From the NCBI GenBank assembly GCA_029689965.1, contig CP121450.1, forward strand, positions 3,534,001 to 3,598,000: a stretch of 64,000 nt of DNA, read 5' to 3'. Of this stretch, positions 29,014-37,117 are shown piece by piece. Both the position numbers and the translations under genes were made by a program. The first letter of the stretch is position 1. The number at the start of each line of letters is the position of its first letter. The notes beneath the pieces were generated by a model. The model was not told the DNA's origin and did not search any database. It was given only the letters and a program-made list of their open reading frames with translations. Source of the stretch: Curtobacterium flaccumfaciens. Its GTDB lineage: Bacteria > Actinomycetota > Actinomycetes > Actinomycetales > Microbacteriaceae.

Positions 29014-29526
29014 TCACTGATCGGATCCGCGCGTGACGATGAACGCGTCGAACAGTGCTCGCTCGGAGGTGTCGGTGGTGGTCGCGTCGAGCGTGATGCC
29101 GTCGCGGCCCTTCGGCACGTCGATGGGGATGCGGGTCGTCGCTCCGCAGTGGATGCTCGCGTCGCCGATGAGCGCGTCGGTGTCGTACGAGTAGCCGTGC
29201 TTGTCGTGCTTCGTCGTGATGTCGTGGATCGCGAGGTGCACCGTCTTCGTGGATCGGCACACTGCGAGGACGTCGTACGGGCCGGCGAGCTCGGTCTCCA
29301 GTGTGATCTCTGCGCGGGCCTGCTTCGTGTTCTCGTCGTCGACGAACAGCTGCCCGCCACCGCCGCCGTAGTCGCCACCGAGCTGAGATGACATCTGGCT
29401 GAGCCAGTCCTGCCCGTAGCCCTTGGGGAGACCGTTCCCGGTGCCGTGACTGGTGCATCCGGCGAGGAGGAGCGCCGAGCCGATGGTCAGAACTGCGACG
29501 GCCATCTTGCGGTGAGTGTTCGGCAC
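29014..29526 (-). CDS. predicted lipoprotein of unknown function
   Basis: This 170-residue protein has the signal peptide VPNTHRKMAVAVLTIGSALL followed by the lipobox LAGC. The GTG start at 29526 keeps positive charges before the hydrophobic core; an ATG at 29505 is the alternative. The mature part has a glycine run (DYGGGGGQLFVDD), two cysteines (VCRSTK and IHCGATT) that could pair, and a beta-rich C-terminus. No family recognised. It lies 166 bp upstream of the large secreted protein on the same strand. Confidence 0.7.
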   Translation of the reverse strand: MPNTHRKMAVAVLTIGSALLLAGCTSHGTGNGLPKGYGQDWLSQMSSQLGGDYGGGGGQLFVDDENTKQARAEITLETELAGPYDVLAVCRSTKTVHLAIHDITTKHDKHGYSYDTDALIGDASIHCGATTRIPIDVPKGRDGITLDATTTDTSERALFDAFIVTRGSDQ

Positions 29527-29951
29527 GTGATGATCATGCCCGCGGAACAGCGGCGCGGCCACCCCGTCATCGTGGGGTCTTGGTCGCACGGCGATGGGTG
29601 ATCGCACCCTGTCGAAGCTTTGGAAGCCGCTCACTCGCGGCAAAGCTGCCGACGTGCCAGCGCCCGGTATCCGATCACCAAGGAAGACGAACAGCATTGG
29701 TCGGCGATCATGCCCGCGCGACGAGCTTCCACGTCCGTTGAGCAGCCATCGACGCAGCGACGAGCGGCGGTCGAGGTGCGGCGAAACGGAGCGGTGAGAT
29801 CCCCAGCTGTGCGAGTCGGTCGGAAGGACGTCGGCGGCGAGACACAACGGCGTTCAGAGCCCCAGTCTCGGCCTAAAGAAGGGACGAGTTCGCCTCGCAC
29901 CGTGCGCCGATGGTGAAGTCGGCAGCAGACGTCTTAGCCCCATGTAGCGGG
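29527..29951. other. gap without recognisable gene
   Basis: 425 bp with lower GC than the flanks. No reading frame shows a plausible start with ribosome site and family-like sequence. It probably contains the promoter of the lipoprotein gene. Confidence 0.5.
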
Positions 29952-30221
29952 CTATCCCGCCCCTCGTGCACCACGACGCAGTCGGTGAAGCATCGGGCCG
30001 GTGACGCTGGCCACGGCCGTGCACAGAGTTGCGCTAGCCGCAAGCCCAGCGGGCAGACATGCCCAGACAAGGCGGATCCCAAAGACTGTAAGTCGCGCGA
30101 GCACGGGCACGGCCCAGATGGCGAGACGCACGAGTACAAACCCAAAGCGGAGGGTCAGCACCATCAACTGAACCAGCACGTTGAACACCAGCGCCACGAG
30201 GCTGAATGCAAGTCCAAGCAT
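29952..30221 (-). CDS. small hydrophobic membrane protein, unknown
   Basis: An 89-residue frame starts ATG 7 nt after a good GGGAGG site. Residues 1-75 are almost wholly hydrophobic (MLGLAFSLVALVFNVLVQLM, then LVRLAIWAVPVLARL and ACLPAGLAASATLCTAVA), with arginines spaced to suggest two or three membrane helices. A basic tail follows (LHRLRRGARGAG). No homologue recognised. It is in the accessory region. The ribosome site and hydrophobic pattern are the only support. Confidence 0.5.
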   Translation of the reverse strand: MLGLAFSLVALVFNVLVQLMVLTLRFGFVLVRLAIWAVPVLARLTVFGIRLVWACLPAGLAASATLCTAVASVTGPMLHRLRRGARGAG

Positions 30222-30335
30222 CGATTTGCCTCCCTGCCTTGGGAGCCTAGGGCAAGGTCGCCATCGCGTGCTGCCCCAGTACTGGGCTCGTATGGCCATA
30301 GGTCTGCTCCATCGCCCGTACCGACAGTCGATCGG

Positions 30336-30788
30336 CTACCGGACGGTGTGAAGGACTTCGAGCGTCATCGAGTACTTCGACGCCCGATAGTCCGCGCCGG
30401 CGACGGTGGCTTCCGCCGTTCCACCGAAGCGTGTGTGCTTGTGCTGCTCGACGTAGCCGGCCGCCGACGGCTCGGGTGCTGCTTGCCGGTGGACGCTGAC
30501 GGAGATGTGCGAGGTGTCTCGACCGAACGCCATCGGCGGCGCGACACCGCCATGCAGCTCCGCCGCGGTCTCACGCGTCTTTCGCCGGATCGGAGCCAGC
30601 GCGCCGTCGTCAAATCCCTGCAGCAACACCCGGCGGGCAGGCCGCCAAGCCCGACCAATTGGACGTCGACGTCCAGCAGATCGCGAATACGCTCGACTGC
30701 GTCGACGTAGTGCTCAATCGTTTTCTGCGCGATCTCGTCGCGGTAGGGCTCCAGGCTCGTGACTGTCCGGTGCAGCGGCGTCGTACAT
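30336..30788 (-). CDS. hypothetical protein, about 150 residues (one apparent frame break, start uncertain)
   Basis: Two overlapping frames join if one G is added near 30630 (GCCGGGTGTTG). The joined protein reads EPYRDEIAQKTIEHYVDAVE and LLDVDVQLVGLGGLPAGVLL, then QGFDDGALAPIRRKTRETAA, and ends SKYSMTLEVLHTVR. Codon usage and amphipathic helices look real, but I recognise no family. The ATG at 30788 is in a different frame from the following helix, so either another base is missing or translation starts elsewhere. Cytoplasmic, no signal. Confidence 0.45.
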
Positions 30789-30985
30789 GTGATTCGTTCC
30801 GTCGTAGCGGCTGCCGAGTTCAGCAGCGGCGGCGCTCGCCGATCAGCGGCGTGCGCGGGTGGAAGCGGGCATCTTCCGGCTCGGAGCGGGTATCTGGTTC
30901 TGGTGGGCGCCGACGGCATTGACCGCTCCATCTCTCTGAGTCTTAGTGTCGGTAGAGCAGGCGGCTAGGGGCGGCTTCTGACTCA

Positions 30986-32254
30986 CTAAGACGCCATCTC
31001 AAGCACAGACGCGAACTGGTCAATTGTCTCAAGTCCCGTGAGACCCAGGCCTTTCAGCCCAATACTTGCGATCCTTCTGGCGCGGGCATCGGGAGTGAAA
31101 ACAATCTCCGGCACAAGAACCAGTCCATCGAGCGTGAATCCCGACAGATCGTAGTTGTCGCCGACAGGATGCCTCTTGAAGAAATCCAAGCGAGCATCCC
31201 ATTCGTCAAGCGCTTGTTCAATTCTGCTTTTCGCGTTCACCATCTCTCGGTACTCGCCTGAAATATAGTTCACACCCACAAGGCTCCGCTTGCACGAGAT
31301 CAGAAAGAGACTCCTGCCAAACTGCACAAATGCATCTATATCGGTAATATCTTTGCCGTCGAGGCGCAGTGTTCTGCGAACTAGTTTTCGTACACGTTCG
31401 TCCGGCTTGAACGGGGTCTCGTCGATGATGGCTTGCGTAAGCTCTTCAAACCGCGTTGCGCCAACATTCACGAGTGATCCACCGGTACGAGAGTTAATAC
31501 GCAGTTCGACGGAAGCATGCCAAGTCAAGGCGGCCACATCTACAATGACGTTCTCACCCGACTCCAGCAAGACTGGCCCAGGAAAGCTCCGGCGGAGCGG
31601 GTGGTACATTTCTTTCACCGTATGCAAAAAGTCATCCGCTGATCGATTCAAGTAGGCGTGCGAGTCAAGCCATTCGCTCACTATTGCACTATCGATCTCC
31701 GCAGCAAGACTCGACCGCAGGTCGTCCTCTCGAATGACGAAAAGTCCACGCTGGGTGAGATCCGGGTAGGGCGTCAAGCCCTCCTTCAAAACCTTGAGTA
31801 ACAGCGTTCTTCCCAGAATAGTTGTGGCCACAACACGGTCTGGCTGTTCGAATGCTTCCAAGATGCCAGGATCGAGAGGATCGTGAGACGGCCCTTTGGA
31901 CCCTTCGATGCGAAGAGTAAACTGGTGAAAGCCTCGCTTTGGTGAAAGCTCGATGTCGGCAGCCCAGGCGTCATCACTCAGGTACCCATCTTGATATGCA
32001 AAGGCGTTGAGAATTCTGTAAACAGACGATTCGCGATGTCCGTCCAAACTCAATTCTTCCGTCCATCGTTCTACGGATCTCCATCCATTACGAAGATCGA
32101 ATTCTCGGAGTATCGATATCAACTGATCTGATCGGTACTGAGTTGGCAGCCCCTCTCTTGAGGTGCGATATATAACGCCCTTCGTCGCACTTCTGATACC
32201 CCACTCGGTTTGCTCGACCAAGTAGGCAATTTCTAGGAGGCGCGCGAGCCGCAT
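30986..32254 (-). CDS. predicted PD-(D/E)XK-like nuclease, accessory module large protein
   Basis: This 422-residue protein lies in a clearly AT-richer stretch than its surroundings. Residues 1-110 are helical (LARLLEIAYLVEQTEWGIRS) and may bind DNA or a partner. The C-terminal half resembles a restriction-endonuclease-like fold: RFEELTQAIID (Glu270/271), TDIDAFVQFGRSLFLISCKR with Asp305/Asp307 and Ser-Cys-Lys ending at Lys322. The order is the E / D / xxK order of PD-(D/E)XK enzymes such as NERD or Card1/Can2-type nucleases, which use similar 'I-S-C-K' or 'I-E-C-K' strands. A Ser replaces the usual acidic residue before Lys, so activity is not certain. The upstream gene ends 14 bp before its start, suggesting an operon. 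Possible defence or restriction role (inference). Confidence 0.6.
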   Translation of the reverse strand: MRLARLLEIAYLVEQTEWGIRSATKGVIYRTSREGLPTQYRSDQLISILREFDLRNGWRSVERWTEELSLDGHRESSVYRILNAFAYQDGYLSDDAWAADIELSPKRGFHQFTLRIEGSKGPSHDPLDPGILEAFEQPDRVVATTILGRTLLLKVLKEGLTPYPDLTQRGLFVIREDDLRSSLAAEIDSAIVSEWLDSHAYLNRSADDFLHTVKEMYHPLRRSFPGPVLLESGENVIVDVAALTWHASVELRINSRTGGSLVNVGATRFEELTQAIIDETPFKPDERVRKLVRRTLRLDGKDITDIDAFVQFGRSLFLISCKRSLVGVNYISGEYREMVNAKSRIEQALDEWDARLDFFKRHPVGDNYDLSGFTLDGLVLVPEIVFTPDARARRIASIGLKGLGLTGLETIDQFASVLEMAS

Positions 32255-32268
32255 GGCCGTACGCGGCT

Positions 32269-32678
32269 CTATCGGGGCACCGTTATCCTGTTCTTCTCGC
32301 CGGCGGGCTGTCCCGTCAGATTTGCCGCAGTCTGAAGAATAGATAGTGGTTCCAGCTCGGCTTGAAAATAGTCAAGTTGCAAGACGCGTGGATTCACGTC
32401 GCGGAGGAGGTTCAGCCACGTAACTTGATCGAACACGCTGATGCTCTCTGCTGCGTAATTCAGGATGGATTCGCGTAGCGCCACAAAATAGTCATACGCG
32501 GCCAAGCCTTCAAGGATTTTTTCCATTCGTCCCCGGTCGCGCACCGCGTCTTTCAAGACCTGGCGCGCCCACGAAAAGCTCCTGGGCGGGCCGTGAGCAG
32601 CAGATCCTCGAGGACCGTCTCCGAGCGGTGCTGAGGCCGATGCTTATGCGCATTTGGCCGCCGTTCGTGCCCTGCCAT
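32269..32678 (-). CDS. accessory module small protein, about 137 residues, unknown (one apparent frame break)
   Basis: This gene is directly upstream of the nuclease-like gene on the same strand. It starts MAGHERRPNAHKHRPQHRSE. The frame changes near 32570 (one base missing around AGGTC) and it continues LKDAVRDRGRMEKILEGLAA, YDYFVALRESILNYAAES, and then FDQVTWLNLLRDVNPRVL, ending EKNRITVPR. It is helical and charged, with no signal or membrane segment, and no family is recognised. The short gap to the nuclease suggests co-expression, as in toxin/antitoxin-like or two-component defence modules. The start codon lacks a strong ribosome site. Confidence 0.5.
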
Positions 32679-33512
32679 GTTGATAGACTTTGTCCTGCCA
32701 AGCCCAAACGCTCGCCCGTCGCCACCCATAAGCCTCATCTTAGAAGCTAAGACTCGATACCACTTGTCGCGGGGCCGAGATCGTCAATGTGCCGGCTCGT
32801 GCTCACCCCGCCGCACAGTCTGACGTCGGCGTCAGAAGGCAACTGGTCGAGGCTAGATCGAGCTGGAAGCCTCAAGCAGGGTTCTGTTTCGCCCAGCCGC
32901 AGCGGGACACCTTAAGCACATCGGCTCGCCCCGCCGCGGGAAGACCGAGCTACCCGGGCGGTGCGGCGATTTCCACGCGGCGCTCAACAGAGACGGGGTA
33001 TTCGGTATGGGGCCGAGGCGCGGGCGTCAGGTTGATGAGCGGGGTGGCCCGGAGCGCTGGGAGCGAAGCGGCCAGCGACGAAGCCGAATGCGCGACCATA
33101 TGTTTCCTGCCCTGTAACCGGTCCCCCCGATGGTCGTCGCGGCACCCCGGTCCACCGTGTCGCCCCGCCATCTTGCTGATCGCCGGCGCTGTCGCACACA
33201 GGTCGACCGCGGACCTTCGCGATAGCGGCCCGTCATACGAACATGACCGGGACTCCTCTCGATGGCCGTTGCTCTGCCCGTGACCTTCTGCATCACCCCC
33301 TCGGTCCGCCGGCCGCCCGTCCGACGAGTCAGGGAGCGGACACCAGACATCCAGCGGCCGACGTCGTTATGACCCCGGGCCGTCACGATGCGTGCGACCT
33401 TTCTGGACGAGGGACGAGCAGCGGGGCGAGGAACGCGGTGAGCACTCCGACGCAACAAGCGAGACGACGATCAATGCCGACGCCCCGACCGAGCAGTTCG
33501 AGGAACGCGGGG
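32679..33512. other. gap without recognisable gene
   Basis: 834 bp between the accessory module and the VOC gene. Frames on both strands are low-complexity Arg/Pro/Ser shadows with no start, ribosome site or family-like segment. It may be decayed sequence at the edge of the acquired island. Confidence 0.5.
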
Positions 33513-33884
33513 TCAGACCGGACGACTGAACAGGTTCACCAGGTTCCCGTCCGGGTCCCGGAACAGCGTCGACCGGTTGCCCCACGGCATCGTGGACGGC
33601 GGCAGCACGACGTCGTCGAGCCCCTCACGGAGCCGTTCGAACGCAGCGTCGACGTCCTCCACGAGGAACTCGACGATGACGCTCCCGTTCGACGCCGCGG
33701 TCAGCGCGGCGTCCCCGAGCATCCCGACGGTCGCGGGCGTCCCGAGCGCCAGGACGGCTCCTCCGGTCACGATCTCCGCGAACACCGGCGCCGGACGCCG
33801 CGCCGCAGTGCCGGTGACCCGTTCGTAGAACGACACCATCCCGTCCAGGTCCTCGGTGATGATCCGGATCGATGCGAACTCCAT
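33513..33884 (-). CDS. VOC (glyoxalase-like) family protein
   Basis: This 123-residue protein starts MEFASIRIITEDLDGMVSFY. The pattern of two beta-alpha-beta-beta-beta units is complete, including SVIVEFLVEDVDAAFERLRE and TLFRDPDGNLVNLFS. It lacks the classical glyoxalase His/Glu pairs at most positions, so it is probably a non-glyoxalase VOC member. The adjacent WYL regulator gene on the same strand, 94 bp upstream, suggests they are co-regulated. Confidence 0.85.
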   Translation of the reverse strand: MEFASIRIITEDLDGMVSFYERVTGTAARRPAPVFAEIVTGGAVLALGTPATVGMLGDAALTAASNGSVIVEFLVEDVDAAFERLREGLDDVVLPPSTMPWGNRSTLFRDPDGNLVNLFSRPV

Positions 33885-33978
33885 GGTGTGCCTTCCCGTG
33901 CGGCCTCGGTGACCGCCCGGGTCGAGCATCCTCGCCCGGTGCGACAGCGTCCTGTCGGTGTTTCCCGGTTCGGTCGGG

Positions 33979-34674
33979 TCAGTCGCCGAGGACGGGTCGG
34001 AGAACCCCGTGCGGGATGTCGAGCTCCTCGACCCGGACGACCCGTGGCGGGGCGGCCTCGTCGGTCTCCTCGACGGCGAGGACCCGGTCGCCTCGGAACG
34101 CCCGGACGCCGTCGCGCAGCCGGCACCAGGCGACGAGGTACCAGTCCTCGCCCTTGCCGATGTACCCGAGCGGCTCGACGGTCCGCTCGGACTCGGCTCC
34201 AGCACGGTCGCGGTAGCGCATCCGCACGACGCGGCTCCGGGTGAGTGCGGCCGCGAGCGCCGTCGGTGCGGGCACCCGGTCGCCGGCCTCGAGCAGGTGG
34301 ACCCGGCCGGCGAGCCGTGCTGTCCGACGGGCGTCGTCCTCGGTGAGGACCGCCGTGACCTTCCGGGCGGCGTTCCGCGCGGCTTCGCGGAACGGACTGT
34401 TCCCGAGGGTCGCGAGGCCGATCGCCACGGCGAGGGCTTCCTCGACCGTGAACCCGAGCGGTGGGAGCGTGGCGCGCGCGTCGATCGTGTAGCCGCCCGT
34501 GCGTCCCGGTTCGGCCCAGATCGGGACCCCGGCCTCCTGCAACGAGACGAGGTCGCGCTCGACCGTGCGTGTGCTGACGCCGAAGTCCTCCGCGAGCCGA
34601 CGGGCGCTCCGGCGCGCAGGCGCGGCGGCACGCAGCGCCTCGACGAGCGCGTACAGGCGGTCGGTCCGGTTCAC
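33979..34674 (-). CDS. YafY-type transcriptional regulator with HTH_11 and WYL domains
   Basis: The 231-residue regulator starts MNRTDRLYALVEALRAAAPA. The winged helix has RRLAEDFGVSTRTVERDLVS and a wing AEPGRTGGYTI. The WYL domain (roughly residues 140-220) contains RYRDRAGAESERTVEPLGYI and EDWYLVAWCRLRDGVRAFRG, with the ligand-binding W-Y-L present. WYL proteins sense nucleotides or nucleic acids in several bacteria. It sits directly upstream of the VOC gene, which it probably controls. Confidence 0.9.
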   Translation of the reverse strand: MNRTDRLYALVEALRAAAPARRSARRLAEDFGVSTRTVERDLVSLQEAGVPIWAEPGRTGGYTIDARATLPPLGFTVEEALAVAIGLATLGNSPFREAARNAARKVTAVLTEDDARRTARLAGRVHLLEAGDRVPAPTALAAALTRSRVVRMRYRDRAGAESERTVEPLGYIGKGEDWYLVAWCRLRDGVRAFRGDRVLAVEETDEAAPPRVVRVEELDIPHGVLRPVLGD

Positions 34675-34712
34675 GACGCGACCCTAGCGCCCTGGACGCG
34701 GCAACTGACGGA

Positions 34713-34748
34713 CTGGAGGCGCGGTGCCAGCTGGCACCGCGCCTCCAG
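34713..34748. terminator. dispersed palindrome, terminator family copy 4
   Basis: A perfect 36-nt palindrome with no loop has half-arm CTGGAGGCGCGGTGCCAG. It lies 20 bp downstream of the mannitol-type dehydrogenase stop on the minus strand. Confidence 0.75.
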
Positions 34749-34767
34749 GCCGTCAAGGGGTTGCGTC

Positions 34768-36249
34768 TCAGGAACGCGACAGACGCGTCACCGTCGCGTG
34801 CGCACCCTCGGTGAGGAGCCCGTCGAGGGCGTCGCGGTAGGCCGCGACGAAGCGCTCGTCGTCGACGAGGTCCCCGAAGACCTGCCGGTTCGCGATGAAG
34901 GCGAGCCGGTCGTCGTGCTGGGTCTTCGCGGTGGCCGTCAGGGTGTCGGCCAGGCGGTCGACGACGGTGATCGGCTCGCCGGACTCGTCGGTCCCCTCGG
35001 CGTACCGCGCCCAGGACGCCACGATCCCGGCGGACAGCGTGACGGGACCGCCGGAGGCGAGGTTCTCACGGACGACGGGCAGCAGCCACTTCGGGATGCG
35101 GTCGCTCGACTCGGCGCAGAGGCGTGCGAGCGTGTCGCGGACCTCGGGGTTCTGGAAGCGCTCGATCAGGGTGGCCTTGTAGTCCTCGAGGTCGATGCCG
35201 GGGACGGGCTTGAGCGTCGGAGTGCCCTCCTCGTCCATGTACCGTCGGAGGAACGTCGCGATGGCGGGGTCCTGCGTCGCCTCGTGCGCGTAGCGGTACC
35301 CCGACAGGTAGCCGAAGTAGCAGAGCCCCTGGTGGCTGGCGTTGAGCAGCCGGAAGCTTCATGAGCTCGTACGGTTCGACGTCGTCGACGAGCTGCACCT
35401 CGGCCTGCTCGTACGGCGGCCGCCCGGCGGGGTGGTCGTCCTCGAGCACCCACTGGAAGAACGGCTCGGCGACGACGGGCCAGGCGTCCTCGATGCCGAG
35501 CTCGTCGCGGACCCAGGCGCGGTCCTCGTCGGCCGTGACCGGCGTGATGCGGTCGACCATCGAGTTCGGGAACGAGACGTGCTCGCCCATCCAGTCGGCG
35601 AAGGCGGGGTCCTGCAGCCGCGCGTACGCGGTGAACATGTCCCGGCGACGTGCCCGTTTCCCTGGATGTTGTCGCACGACATCACCGTGAAGGGCTCCAA
35701 CCCACGGTCGCGCCGGCGACGCAGGGCTTCGACGACGAGTCCGAACACGGTGCGCGGCGGAGCGTCGCCGCGCAGGTCCGCCGCGACGCCGGGCTCGTCG
35801 GCGACGAACTCGCCCGTGACGTGGTCGAAGTTGTAGCCGCCCTCCGTGATCGTGAGGCTGACGATCCGCGTGTCGGGGTGCGCCATCTTCTCGACGACGG
35901 CGTCCGGGTCGTCGACGGCGAGCAGGTAGTCGACGATGCTGCCGATGACCCGGGACTCGCGGGTGCCGTCGGGGTGCTTGAGGACGAGCGTGTACAGGCC
36001 GCCCTGTTCGGCCATCGCCGTCGCCATCCGGCGGTCCTGCTCCAGCACGCCCACGCCGCAGATGCCGTACTCGCGGGCCTCCCCCTGTTGCAGCAGCCGG
36101 TCGACGACCATCGCCTGGTGCGCCCGGTGGAAGCCGCCCACACCGAAGTGGACGATGCCGGCGGTGATCCCGTCGCGGTCGTACGTCGGGACGGCGACGC
36201 CGGTCGCGGCGATCTCGTCGAGGGTCTCCGGGGACAGGCGGACGGGCAT
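34768..36249 (-). CDS. mannitol 2-dehydrogenase / fructuronate reductase family (two apparent frame breaks)
   Basis: This is an NAD-dependent polyol dehydrogenase of about 493 residues. It starts MPVRLSPETLDEIAATGVAV, 7 nt after AAGGAG. The Rossmann-type N-terminus shows GIVHFGVGGFHRAHQAMVVD. The central conserved block is TVMSCDNIQGNGHVARDMF, then SFPNSMVDRITP. The catalytic region reads YELMKLRLLNASHQGLCYFG with the conserved Lys. A C run near 35652 is one base short and an AGCTTC site near 35356 is one base long, so the net frame is kept. The likely reaction is mannitol to fructose, but uronate-pathway members share these motifs. A palindrome at 36306 lies in its promoter region. Confidence 0.87.
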
Positions 36250-36305
36250 CGGGTACTCCTTCGTACGGCGGTTCGGCTGCGTCCAGTCAACCACGGCGAC
36301 GACGA

Positions 36306-36323
36306 GCGGAACACTGTTTCCGC
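36306..36323. promoter_or_regulatory. operator-like palindrome before the polyol dehydrogenase
   Basis: GCGGAACACTGTTTCCGC is an interrupted palindrome (GCGGAA/TTCCGC arms). A further TGTTCC half-copy lies at 36329. It is about 57 bp upstream of the dehydrogenase start. Confidence 0.45.
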
Positions 36324-36379
36324 ACGACTGTTCCCGCTTCGGGGCGAACCTGAAGATGTGCTCCTCCTCGTTGCACCGA

Positions 36380-36393
36380 GTGCATCGATGCAC
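36380..36393. promoter_or_regulatory. TetR-type operator GTGCATCGATGCAC
   Basis: This perfect 14-bp palindrome ends 5 bp before the TetR start. The position suggests autoregulation and control of the downstream MMPL exporter. Confidence 0.6.
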
Positions 36394-36398
36394 CTAGT

Positions 36399-37045
36399 GT
36401 GCTCAGCGTGACCCTGTCGATCGACCGCCGTGCCGCCCTGAAGGCGAAGCACCGCGCGGCGATCCTGCAGGCCGCGCGCGACCTCGTCGAGGAGCGCGGC
36501 GGCCGGGGCTTCAGCGTGGAGGACCTCGCCGCCCGTGCCGACATCGCCCGTCGGACGGTGTTCAACCACTTCGCCTCGCTGGACGAGGTCCTGCTGGCGG
36601 TCTGCGAGCAGGAGCTCTCGGTCATCATCGACCGCTTCCTGGCCGACATGGCGAGGACCCCGGTCGGCGACGGCAGCCGCGCGGCGATGTTCGACGAGCT
36701 CGAGTCCGCCGCCCGCGGGGCGGACCTCGCCCCGGCGATCGCGAGCATGTACCGGATCCTCGGCGATCCGGGAAAGAGGACCCGAAGGCCGCGGTGCTCA
36801 CGCAGACCGCGTTCTCCCGGGTCACCGAGCGGCTCCGCGAAGAGGTCGCCCGCCGGCACCCGGCCGCCGACGCCCTCGATGCGGCGCTGCTCGTCGAGTC
36901 GCTGATGAGCGGGATCGTCGTGATCGCCGAGCACTGGCTGACCACGACCGGTCCGCGCCTCGACCAGGAGGCCCTCGACGACTGGGACGCCCTGCTCGCC
37001 AGGCTCGTGCACAGCGTCCGCAGCGGCTACATGCCCATCGACTGA
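36399..37045 (+). CDS. TetR-family transcriptional regulator (one apparent frame break)
   Basis: This regulator of about 215 residues starts at GTG (VLSVTLSIDRRAALKAKH); a second GTG at 36408 is also possible. The helix-turn-helix is GFSVEDLAARADIARRTVFN with HFASLDEVLLAV after it. A G run near 36772 is one base short; after correction EDPKAAVLTQTAFSRVTERL continues the ligand domain to RLVHSVRSGYMPID. It lies 72 bp upstream of the MMPL exporter in the same direction, with a palindromic operator at its own start, so it probably represses the exporter. Confidence 0.87.
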
Positions 37046-37117
37046 CATCTCCCCAGGGGTTCACCGGCGCACCCCGCACACCACAGCACCTGACAACGAA
37101 AGGAACGGGGCAACCGC

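Noticed and set aside
32789..33283. 164-residue plus-strand frame
   Set aside because: Low-complexity composition, no ribosome site and no family-like motif.
29000..33500. Prophage or integrative element
   Set aside because: The AT-richer stretch lacks integrase, structural genes, attachment repeats or a flanking tRNA, so only a small acquired island is supported.
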